Origin: SZAS-103 sp038323475
Lineage (GTDB): Bacteria > Pseudomonadota > Gammaproteobacteria > Xanthomonadales > Xanthomonadaceae
Assembly (NCBI GenBank): GCA_038323475.1
Contig: JBBQHA010000182.1
Location: forward strand, 1 to 5,306
DNA length: 5,306 bases
Direction of reading: 5' to 3'
Below the pieces are notes generated by a model that saw only the letters and a list, made by a program, of their open reading frames with translations, was not told where the DNA came from and ran no database searches. Position numbers and translations under genes: made by a program. Within the stretch, counting starts at the first letter, position 1; each line of letters begins with the position of its first letter. This document shows positions 1-5,306 of the stretch, in pieces.

Positions 1-462
1 GTTGTCGTCGGCGACGGACTGCTTCACCGCGACGCGGTCCTTGAGCGCGACCTTGGTCGCGTCGCGCATGCTGATCAGCCCGTCCTTGCTGAAGCCCAGC
101 GCGCCCGCATCGAACGACGGCTGCAGGGCGGTCGAGAAACGCTCCGCCATCCGCGCCTGGATCGCCTGGATCGCGGGCGTCCTGATGGTGATATCGGGGG
201 ATGTCTGCGCCTCGGCGTCGGGAATGATCATCGACAGCAGGCTCAGCCCGGGCGATTTCTTTTCGACACCCTGCCCGTCCTTGACTGGCGGCGCCGGCGT
301 GGACTGGTCGGCCGGGCCGATCACCTTGTCGACGAATTCCTTGGCGGCTTCCTGCGCCTGCGCGGCCGGGAAGTAGACGTTGATCGTCACGCACGCACTC
401 AGCAGCAATGCGGTGATCAGGCTTCCGCCCAGCAGTTTGCGGTGTTCGAGCAGCTTGCGCAC
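1..462 (-). CDS. ydbL: DUF1318 (YdbL-family) lipoprotein, C-terminus beyond window
   Basis: Read on the minus strand, 154 codons run from a GTG at 462 to the window edge without a stop. Residues 1-23 form a signal peptide (basic start, hydrophobic LITALLLSA) ending in a lipobox with Cys24 as the lipidation site. The mature start CVTINVYFPAA is followed by a short helix-like stretch (to about residue 49) and a Pro/Lys linker. Residues 90-154 match the DUF1318/YdbL family as I know it: TPAI, then RM..RF, then GALGFSKDGLISMRDA, then DRVAVKQSVADDN. The family's usual continuation (NxDRxxLY) would lie just outside. In E. coli, YdbL is a small periplasmic protein encoded with YdbH and YnbE. Here the gene follows ydbH by 49 bp and is probably co-transcribed. 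Oddly, residues 68-86 (KK, then a hydrophobic run, then AEAQ) resemble a second signal peptide, which suggests a lipoprotein-YdbL fusion. The domain call is firm; the role is inferred from context. Confidence 0.85.
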   Translation of the reverse strand, partial: MRKLLEHRKLLGGSLITALLLSACVTINVYFPAAQAQEAAKEFVDKVIGPADQSTPAPPVKDGQGVEKKSPGLSLLSMIIPDAEAQTSPDITIRTPAIQAIQARMAERFSTALQPSFDAGALGFSKDGLISMRDATKVALKDRVAVKQSVADDN

Positions 463-468
463 GAGGTT

Positions 469-473
469 CTCCC
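469..473 (-). promoter_or_regulatory. Ribosome binding site deciding the GTG start of the DUF1318 gene
   Basis: GGGAG on the minus strand lies 6 nt upstream of the GTG at 462. I see no ATG in that frame between the ydbH stop and this GTG, and starting here gives an intact signal peptide with lipobox. The three facts together fix the start. Confidence 0.7.
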
Positions 474-511
474 GGTTTTGTGTGATGCGGATGTGTTGCG
501 AATGCCTGCGA

Positions 512-2566
512 CTACTTGATGATGATCTTGCCCTGGGTGGCGGCCTGCAAGCGCGCCACCAGCGTCGGCCAATCCACCTCGCGGGCGAAACCGACCACCG
601 AAATATGCGGCAGGCCCGATCCTTCGACGATTGTATAACCGGCGCCCGCTGAACCGACTCCGTCCATGTGGCAGACGTTGTTGGCGAGCTTGCACGACAG
701 CCCGAGCCGCGCATAGCCGAAGTCCTGGAAGATCTTCAACGCCTGCGCCTGCAGGCCGCCGACGAAACCGCCACCGCCGACGTTCGACAGGTCGGCGATC
801 GCGCGCTGGCTGATGCGGCGGCGATCGGGCGCATTGCCGTCGCTGTGCAATTCGGCGTCGAACGCGACCGGCGACCAGTCGAGCAGGCGCAGGTCGCGGA
901 TGTGCCCGTCGAGCCGGCCAGTGATCTCGCCGAAACCGAACACGCCGGTCAATGCCTTCAGGTCGAAGCCCTTGATCGCCACGTCCGCGTTCACGCTCGG
1001 ATCGGCGCCGAACGGACGCTCCATCGCGAGCTTGCCGACCGACAAGGTGCCGCCGAACACCTGCGCGACCAGGCCACCATCGAAATTCAGCACGCCGTTC
1101 TCGTAGCGCGCGGCCGGCAATGTGCCGTCGAGGGTGCCGCCGAACGCGGGCCAATCCAGCGCCTTCGCGAGTTGCGCGACCTGCAGCTTCAGCAACGTCA
1201 GCCCGAGCACGAAGCGACTGCCGTTGCCCTTGTCCGGCGCAGTGAGGTCGAATTTATCGAGCCGCAGGGTGCCGCCGAGGAGCGGGATTTCCGCCGTGCC
1301 GTCGAGTTGCAGCTTGCGCGACTGGCTATGCAAGGCGACGCGCGTCGGCCCGAGCGCGATGCCGAACAAGGCACCGCTGCTCCAGCGCAGCGCACTCGCG
1401 ACCGCGGCGGCATCCGCCGTCCAGCGCAGGTCGCCGTCGAGACCATGCAAGACGAAACGCTGCTTGCCGTCGATCGCATCGACGCCGATCAGTTGCGCGT
1501 GCGCGCCTTGCAAACCACCCGCCGCCATCGCGAATTCGGCCTGCAAGCCGCCGCGCAATTGCAGGTCGGCGAAACCGGCCTGGCCGAGCCAGCCGGTGAG
1601 ATAGCGATCGCGCGCATGCGCCAGGTCGTCGCTGCGCAGCTTCAGGTTCAGCGCGCGCAGGTCGAATGCCGGCGAGTAACGCGCGTCGCCGTTCGCGGTC
1701 AGCACAGCGCCGTCGTTCCAGCGCAGCGTCGGGAAGATCCAGTCGCCGCGGCCAGCCTGGTTCGCGCGGATGGTCGCGACCACGGGCGTCTTCGGCAAGG
1801 TCGCGTACAGGCCGCCGACGAGCAATTCGCCGCCATGCATGGTGATGTCGGCGCCGAGATTGCGCAGGGTCGCGTTCTGGCTGTAGTCGAATTGCAGGTC
1901 GGCGTCGAGCGAGCCGACCGCGATGCCGCCATCCGGGGTTTCCAGCGCGAGGCCGCGCAACAGCAATGGACCCTGCACGACCACCGGGCCGCGCGCCGGC
2001 ACGCGGATGTCCAGGCGCCCGGCCAATGTACCTTTCTGGAGTTTGCCGTCCGTCCACAGCGTCGCCGTGTACGCCTGCAGCCAGGCGGCCGGCACCTGTT
2101 CGAACAGCAGCCGCGTGTTGTCCGGCGTCGCCGCGAGGCGCTGCAGGCCGACCGCGCTGCGTCCATCGGACAGGCGAGCCGTGGTCGATGCCGGCGCGAT
2201 AGCGAGCGTGAGTCGCATCGGTTTCGCATTGCCCGTACGCACGTTGCCATCGCAGCGCCAGCCTTCGCGCGCGTCGCGCGTCAATGGGCATTCCCAATGC
2301 ACGTTGACGAAGCGGTAGCCGTACGCGGCGGCATCGACTGTGGCGGCATCGATGCGCAGCGACCCACTGGCTGCCGCATCCGGCCAGTCGAGTTGCACGC
2401 GAAGCCCGTTGGCGGTCGCGACATCCGAATGCAGCGAATCGGCATGCAATTCCAGCGTGCGCGCCTGCAATGGCGTGGACAGCGGCAGCGCCAACAGCAG
2501 CGCAATGCCCGGCGACAGCGCGTGGACGCGCGTTTCGTGGTTGCGGAGATTGGGCGCGCGCAGCAT
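512..2566 (-). CDS. ydbH: YdbH-family AsmA-like intermembrane phospholipid transport protein
   Basis: The protein has 684 residues. A hydrophobic segment at about residues 16-35 is either an inner-membrane anchor or a signal peptide ending LQA. The rest is a long series of beta-strand-rich segments with recurrent G-G-L-Y/F and LRL/LDL patterns, as in AsmA-like bridge proteins. The C-terminus carries the recognisable YdbH signature: IFQDFGYARLGLSCKL, then NVCHMDG, then GYTIVEGSGLP, then VDWPTLVARL (about residues 611-672). Two cysteine pairs (C93/C105 and C625/C632) could form periplasmic disulfides. In E. coli, YdbH acts redundantly with TamB and YhdP to carry phospholipids to the outer membrane, working with YnbE and YdbL. 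At 684 residues it is shorter than the roughly 880-residue E. coli protein. The ATG at 2566 is the only plausible start near the hydrophobic segment, with a weak GCGGA 4 nt upstream. The same frame stays open far upstream, but there it runs antisense to the divergent gene. Family call strong; transport role inferred from E. coli. Confidence 0.85.
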   Translation of the reverse strand: MLRAPNLRNHETRVHALSPGIALLLALPLSTPLQARTLELHADSLHSDVATANGLRVQLDWPDAAASGSLRIDAATVDAAAYGYRFVNVHWECPLTRDAREGWRCDGNVRTGNAKPMRLTLAIAPASTTARLSDGRSAVGLQRLAATPDNTRLLFEQVPAAWLQAYTATLWTDGKLQKGTLAGRLDIRVPARGPVVVQGPLLLRGLALETPDGGIAVGSLDADLQFDYSQNATLRNLGADITMHGGELLVGGLYATLPKTPVVATIRANQAGRGDWIFPTLRWNDGAVLTANGDARYSPAFDLRALNLKLRSDDLAHARDRYLTGWLGQAGFADLQLRGGLQAEFAMAAGGLQGAHAQLIGVDAIDGKQRFVLHGLDGDLRWTADAAAVASALRWSSGALFGIALGPTRVALHSQSRKLQLDGTAEIPLLGGTLRLDKFDLTAPDKGNGSRFVLGLTLLKLQVAQLAKALDWPAFGGTLDGTLPAARYENGVLNFDGGLVAQVFGGTLSVGKLAMERPFGADPSVNADVAIKGFDLKALTGVFGFGEITGRLDGHIRDLRLLDWSPVAFDAELHSDGNAPDRRRISQRAIADLSNVGGGGFVGGLQAQALKIFQDFGYARLGLSCKLANNVCHMDGVGSAGAGYTIVEGSGLPHISVVGFAREVDWPTLVARLQAATQGKIIIK

Positions 2567-2599
2567 GCTGTCCGCAGTGTGCCATCCATCCCGGTCGCG
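2567..2599. promoter_or_regulatory. 33-bp divergent spacer between ydbH and the receiver-HPt gene
   Basis: The two start codons face away from each other with only 33 bp between them, so at least one promoter must lie inside the neighbouring coding sequence. I see no convincing -35/-10 pair and no operator-like palindrome on either strand. The feature records shared regulatory space, not an identified site. Confidence 0.35.
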
Positions 2600-3304
2600 A
2601 TGAACCCCAAGCGCTTGCTGCTGGTCGAGGACGACGCGGTCAGTCGTGGTTTCCTGAACCATGCGCTGGAATCGCTGACGGCGACCGTCGTGGATACCGC
2701 GAACGATGCCGCCAATGCGCTGGCCCTCGCGCGCGAACATTCCTACGCCTTGTGGTTGCTCGACGCGAACCTGCCGGACGCGAGCGGAGAGCAACTCCTG
2801 CACGATCTGCGCGTATTGCGTCCCGGCGTCCCCGCGTTGTGCCTGACCGCCGAGGTGCAGCGGGAGCGCCTGGACCGACTGCAGGCAGCAGGCTTCGCCG
2901 AAGTGCTGCAGAAACCGTTGGGAATCGTCGTGCTGCACGCTGCGGTCCGACGCGCGCTCGGCGCGATCGCGGCAATGAACGATGGCGAAGCGGCGGTCTG
3001 GGACGATGCGCGCGCGCTGCAGGCCCTGGGCGGCAATGTCGCCGCAATGCGCGCGTTGCGCGGACTGTTCGTGGCGGAATTGCCGCAACAGGCTCAGGCG
3101 ATCCTGCGCGCCGTCGCCGCCGGCGATGGGGAAGCCGCGCGCGCGGAGCTGCACCGGCTCAAGGCGAGCTGCGGCTTTGTCGGCAGCGCCCGCCTGCTCG
3201 ATGCCGTGCGCACGCTGCATGAAGCTCCGATGGATCCGATCCGCGCGGACCGGTTTCGCGCGCAGGTGAAGGACGCGCTCGCCGTCGGTCAATCCCGGCC
3301 CTGA
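2600..3304 (+). CDS. Response regulator receiver protein with C-terminal HPt domain
   Basis: The protein has 234 residues and two phosphorelay domains. Residues 4-120 are a complete receiver (REC) domain: acidic residues E10, D11 and D12, phospho-acceptor D55 in LLDANLPDASG, conserved T83 and K105 followed by Pro. Residues about 130-227 form a helical HPt domain with the motif HRLKASCGFVGSARL. H185 is the predicted phospho-accepting histidine. There is no DNA-binding, enzymatic or membrane segment, so the protein probably passes phosphate within a multistep relay instead of acting as an output. No sensor kinase is present in the window, so it is an orphan here and its partner is unknown. ATG 2600 is chosen because the receiver fold begins right after it (MNPKRLLLVEDD). 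An in-frame GTG at 2579 is possible, but neither start has a good Shine-Dalgarno sequence. It is the only plus-strand gene and overlaps recO tail to tail by 16 bp. Confidence 0.9.
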   Translation: MNPKRLLLVEDDAVSRGFLNHALESLTATVVDTANDAANALALAREHSYALWLLDANLPDASGEQLLHDLRVLRPGVPALCLTAEVQRERLDRLQAAGFAEVLQKPLGIVVLHAAVRRALGAIAAMNDGEAAVWDDARALQALGGNVAAMRALRGLFVAELPQQAQAILRAVAAGDGEAARAELHRLKASCGFVGSARLLDAVRTLHEAPMDPIRADRFRAQVKDALAVGQSRP

Positions 3305-4074
3305 GCGCCTGCATCGTCGATGCCCGGATTGTCGGCATCGGCAGGCGATACGGGATCGGGGCGCAGCCGCGCAAATTCCGCGAGCAGTCCCCACGAGCGC
3401 AGTCCACGCGCGCCCAGATGGTGCGCGATCACGGTGCGCAGCGCGATGCGTTGCTCGCGCAATTGCATGTCTGACGGCATCGCGTCCCCGGCCAGTGCGA
3501 GCAGGGCGCCGCCGCCGATCGAACCGGGGTTGCGCATTCCTGCTTCGCGCACCCGCCAGAGGCCGCGTTCCGGGTCGATGCGATAGCGCGCCTGCGCATC
3601 CAGCGGCGTGTCGTCGGCGTCGTGCCGCAGATCAAGCGCATAGCCAAGCGCGTCGAGCAGGTCGCGTTCGAAACGCCGTAGCGTCCACGCCAGCGAGGGC
3701 GTAGCGGACAACTCGTCCAGCGCATCCGCCAAGCGCAGGAACAGTTGCGGATGCGCGTCGTTGCGCGGCAACAGGCGCAGCGTGAGTTCGCTGAGATAGA
3801 AGGCGGCGAGCAATGCGTCGCCAACCAGGGCGATCGCCTGGCCGCTGGCTTCGGCGTGGCGCAGCTGCGCGAGTTCACCGCGTTGCTGGTAGTCCACGCG
3901 GATGCGCTGCAAGGGTTGCAGGGCCGCCCGCAACGGCTGCCGTTTCGGACCCTGCACGCCGCGCGCGACCGCGCCGACGCGTCCGTGCTCGTGGGTAAAC
4001 AGTTCGACCAGCAGACTGCTCTCGCGCCAGCGCGTCGCGTGCAGCACGATCGCCGGCTGACCGAGGATGCGCAT
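3289..4074 (-). CDS. recO: DNA repair protein RecO
   Basis: The protein has 261 residues, close to the usual RecO length of about 240-260. RecO works with RecR (and RecF) in the cytoplasm to load RecA on SSB-coated single-stranded DNA at gaps, and can anneal complementary strands. The N-terminal OB-fold is visible at residues 4-80: VLHATRWRESSLLVELFTHE, then GRVGAVARGVQG, then LRAALQPLQ. It is followed by the helical region (FYLSELTLRLLPRNDAHPQLF, then WTLRRFERDLLDALGYALDL) and the conserved late motif HHLGARGLRSW. The zinc-binding cysteines of some RecO proteins are absent, as in E. coli. The last 20 or so residues are polar and probably disordered. The start at ATG 4074 matches the family N-terminus, but no clear Shine-Dalgarno precedes it. 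The gene lies 241 bp downstream of era on the same strand, a common order, though the spacer here is long. Confidence 0.95.
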   Translation of the reverse strand: MRILGQPAIVLHATRWRESSLLVELFTHEHGRVGAVARGVQGPKRQPLRAALQPLQRIRVDYQQRGELAQLRHAEASGQAIALVGDALLAAFYLSELTLRLLPRNDAHPQLFLRLADALDELSATPSLAWTLRRFERDLLDALGYALDLRHDADDTPLDAQARYRIDPERGLWRVREAGMRNPGSIGGGALLALAGDAMPSDMQLREQRIALRTVIAHHLGARGLRSWGLLAEFARLRPDPVSPADADNPGIDDAGAQGRD

Positions 4075-4145
4075 CAGATGGCGGGAAACAGGGAACGGGA
4101 CCGCGAAAACGGGATGTCGGAGCGAACAGCGCAGTTGGCCCGAAA

Positions 4146-4169
4146 GGCGAACCGCGTGGGCGGTTCGCC
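4146..4169 (-). terminator. Perfect 10-bp hairpin, possible terminator of rnc-era
   Basis: GGCGAACCGC and GCGGTTCGCC are exact inverted copies separated by a 4-nt loop. On the minus strand the stem is followed by TTTC and then a GC-rich sequence, so the U-tract is weak. Position downstream of era and upstream of recO fits an intrinsic terminator or attenuator that would separate recO from rnc-era. It could equally be the core of the surrounding repeat element or an RNA-stabilising structure. A competing pairing, GTTGGC (4134-4139) with GCCAAC (4167-4172), would disrupt it. The stem is certain; the function is not. Confidence 0.4.
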
Positions 4170-4270
4170 AACAGGGAACGGAAAAGGCAGGAGCGCGCCC
4201 TGGGTACGGGATTTGGTCAGGAAGTGAATGTGGTGCGATGCGTTCGCGGGATCAGAACGGCACGAGTTGT

Positions 4271-4311
4271 TTCCCCGTTCCCCGTTCCCCGTTCCCCGTT
4301 CCCCGTTCCCC
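4271..4311 (-). repeat. Heptamer tandem repeat (GGGGAAC, 5.9 copies), predicted G-quadruplex
   Basis: On the plus strand the unit TTCCCCG is repeated five times exactly and followed by TTCCCC. On the minus strand, the coding strand for era and recO, this gives six GGGG tracts (4273-4276, 4280-4283, 4287-4290, 4294-4297, 4301-4304, 4308-4311), each separated by the 3-nt loop AAC. That satisfies the canonical four-layer G-quadruplex pattern with two tracts to spare. The first tract begins 4 nt after the era stop codon, so the era transcript would carry it right at its 3' end. Quadruplex-forming heptamer repeats have been reported as enriched in Xanthomonas; I have not matched the exact unit. 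Copy number may vary by slippage. Confidence 0.9.
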
Positions 4312-4315
4312 ACCT

Positions 4316-5206
4316 TCACTCATACCCGAACTGGAGCAGCGCGTTCACGTCGTCGGCCCAGCCTTCGCGCACCTTGCACCAGGTTTCGAGGAAGACCTTG
4401 CGGCCGAACAGGCGTTCCATGTTCTCGCGGGAAGCGCGACCGATCTGCTTCATGCTCTCGCCGCCCTTGCCGACCACGATCGCCTTCTGGCCTTCGCGTT
4501 CGACCCAGACCGTCGCGGCGATCCGGAGCATCGCGCCGTCCTCGTCGAAACGGTCGATCGACACTGTCGCCGAATACGGCACTTCCTCGCCGAGCCGCAG
4601 CATCAGTTGCTCGCGCACGAGTTCGGCGGCGAGGAAACGCTGACTGCGGTCGGTGATCTCGTCTTCGCCGTAGAACGGTTCCGACTCAGGCACCACCGCG
4701 ATCAGTTCGCGCACCAGCGGTTCCAGGCCCTTGCGCTTGAGCGCGGACAGCAGGTGCACGGCGGCGAACTTTCGGTCCTTCGTGCATTCGGCGATGAACG
4801 GCAACAGGTCCTGCTTGAGCTTGATCCGGTCGATCTTGTTGACGACCAGGAAGGTCGGCACGCCCGCATCCGCGAGCGCGGCATAGGCAAGGTCGTCGTC
4901 GGTGTTCCAGCGGCCGGCTTCGATCACAAGCAGCGCCGCATCGACGTCTGCCAATGCCCCGCGCGCTGCCCGGTTCATGTAGCGGTTGATCGCGCGCGTT
5001 TGCGCACCATGGATGCCTGGCGTATCGACGAGCAGCAACTGGCCTTCGGGGAAGCTCGCGATCCCGAGCAGCCGGTGCCGCGTGGTCTGCGCCTTCGGCG
5101 ACACGATGCTGACCCGCGCTCCGACCATCGCATTGACGAGGGTGGACTTGCCGACATTGGGTCGGCCCAGCACCGCGACGGTGCCGGCGCGATAAGGTTC
5201 AGCCAA
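4316..5206 (-). CDS. era: GTPase Era, 16S rRNA-binding ribosome assembly factor
   Basis: The protein has 296 residues, the normal Era length. Era binds GTP and the 3' end of 16S rRNA and is needed for 30S subunit maturation. All GTPase motifs are intact: G1 GRPNVGKS (14-21), G2 around QTTRHR (40-45), G3 DTPG (61-64), G4 NKID (123-126) and G5 SALK (154-157). The C-terminal KH domain has its GxxG loop as GKGG (246-249), in the family-typical context of VVGKGGESMKQIG and then LFGRKVFLETWCKV. The start is TTG at 5206: no ATG exists in frame, the next in-frame candidate would cut into the first beta-strand, and a GGGAG lies 7 nt upstream. The start overlaps the rnc stop by 8 bp, which suggests translational coupling. 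A G-rich repeat follows 4 nt after the stop codon. Confidence 0.97.
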   Translation of the reverse strand: MAEPYRAGTVAVLGRPNVGKSTLVNAMVGARVSIVSPKAQTTRHRLLGIASFPEGQLLLVDTPGIHGAQTRAINRYMNRAARGALADVDAALLVIEAGRWNTDDDLAYAALADAGVPTFLVVNKIDRIKLKQDLLPFIAECTKDRKFAAVHLLSALKRKGLEPLVRELIAVVPESEPFYGEDEITDRSQRFLAAELVREQLMLRLGEEVPYSATVSIDRFDEDGAMLRIAATVWVEREGQKAIVVGKGGESMKQIGRASRENMERLFGRKVFLETWCKVREGWADDVNALLQFGYE

Positions 5207-5306
5207 GTTCCTGCTCCCTGGTCGCGTATCGCTCGAGCTGCTCGAGCAATGCCGCCGCGGCCTGTTGCTCGGCCACGCGCCGCGCGCTGCCTACGCCTTC
5301 GGCATT
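5199..5306 (-). CDS. rnc: Ribonuclease III, C-terminal end only
   Basis: Thirty-five codons and a TGA are visible before the window edge. The peptide NAEGVGSARRVAEQQAAAALLEQL is the end of the double-stranded RNA-binding domain of RNase III: the G-x-G-S-x-R-R-x-A-E-Q-x-A-A motif and the final alpha-helix. It is followed by a short polar tail. RNase III cleaves double-stranded RNA, including the rRNA precursor stems and some mRNA leaders. Its catalytic N-terminal domain lies outside the window. Placement directly upstream of era, with an 8-bp overlap, is the classic rnc-era arrangement and confirms the identification. Confidence 0.93.
   Translation of the reverse strand, partial: NAEGVGSARRVAEQQAAAALLEQLERYATREQELG
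5209..5218 (-). promoter_or_regulatory. Ribosome binding site for the TTG start of era, inside rnc
   Basis: The minus strand reads GGGAGCAGGA in the last codons of rnc. GGGAG ends 7 nt before the TTG at 5206, and AGGA lies closer. It supports the unusual TTG start, since no ATG or GTG is available in frame nearby. Confidence 0.6.

Larger units (their letters stand above)
4089..4311. repeat. era-recO spacer repeat element with outward inverted GGGAACG/CGTTCCC ends
   Basis: The 241-bp spacer between era and recO (4075-4315) holds no credible gene. One end has GGGAACGGG at 4091-4099, with a related copy of AACAGGGAACGG at 4170-4181 matching 4087-4098. The other end (4271-4311) is a tandem array of the complementary unit. 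The sequence is therefore bounded by inverted copies of the same short motif, with a perfect hairpin inside. This resembles a non-coding intergenic repeat of the kind scattered in xanthomonad genomes. That it is a repeated element is inferred from its structure and from memory of similar GGGAACG-rich spacers; only one copy is visible here. Confidence 0.5.

Noticed and set aside
417..1154. A 245-codon Arg-rich minus-strand frame inside ydbH
   Set aside because: It is an out-of-frame shadow of ydbH with very high Arg content typical of the wrong phase in GC-rich DNA.
668..2599. A long plus-strand open frame in phase with, and upstream of, the receiver-HPt gene
   Set aside because: It is antisense to ydbH, consists of Arg/Ala/Gln/Val-rich low-complexity sequence, and the receiver domain starts cleanly at ATG 2600.
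2567..2640. A TGGCAC-containing sequence upstream of ydbH resembling half of a sigma-54 promoter
   Set aside because: The matching -12 GC element at the right spacing is absent, so it is probably chance.
512..3394. A 960-codon open frame on the minus strand extending ydbH upstream through the phosphorelay gene
   Set aside because: The extension beyond 2566 is antisense to an intact REC-HPt gene, is Arg/Gln/Ala-rich with no domain, and would bury the N-terminal hydrophobic segment of YdbH. It is open because high-GC sequence has few stops.
4074..4319. An 81-codon minus-strand frame across the era-recO spacer
   Set aside because: Its N-terminus is only the translated heptamer repeat (GNGERG repeats), a familiar spurious call in xanthomonad genomes. 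The rest has no domain or codon bias.
4224..4656. Plus-strand frames of about 140 codons starting in the spacer and running into era
   Set aside because: They are antisense to the well-defined Era KH domain and start with the translated repeat.

Overview
The window is ordinary, gene-dense chromosome from a high-GC gammaproteobacterium. The rnc-era-recO order, the RecO and Era sequences, the strong G/C third-position bias and the GGGGAAC-type intergenic repeat together suggest the Xanthomonadales (Lysobacteraceae: Lysobacter, Luteimonas, Xanthomonas and relatives). The family assignment is an inference from memory of those genomes, not from a search.

Layout, right to left, because most genes are on the minus strand. 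The tail of rnc (RNase III, 5199-5306, cut by the window edge) overlaps by 8 bp the start of era (4316-5206), which begins with TTG. A 241-bp gap (4075-4315) follows. It holds a six-tract GGGGAAC tandem repeat starting 4 nt after the era stop codon, a perfect 10-bp hairpin and degenerate GGGAACGG copies facing the other way. recO follows (3289-4074). Its 3' end overlaps tail to tail by 16 bp with the only plus-strand gene, a two-domain receiver plus HPt phosphorelay protein (2600-3304). That gene diverges, across only 33 bp, from a minus-strand pair: a YdbH-family AsmA-like protein (512-2566) and a DUF1318/YdbL-family lipoprotein (1-462, C-terminus outside the window).

Functionally there are three blocks: RNA processing, ribosome assembly and DNA repair (rnc-era-recO); one orphan phosphorelay component; and an envelope pair related to E. 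coli ydbH-ynbE-ydbL, which takes part in phospholipid transfer to the outer membrane. No separate ynbE lies between ydbH and the DUF1318 gene. Instead the DUF1318 protein is itself a predicted lipoprotein with a beta-prone start and a second, internal signal-peptide-like stretch. It therefore looks like a YnbE-type lipoprotein joined to YdbL.

I see no mobile element with a transposase, no CRISPR array, no tRNA or rRNA, and no clearly undescribed large system. The points most worth a second look are the composite DUF1318 lipoprotein and the era-recO spacer with its predicted G-quadruplex.
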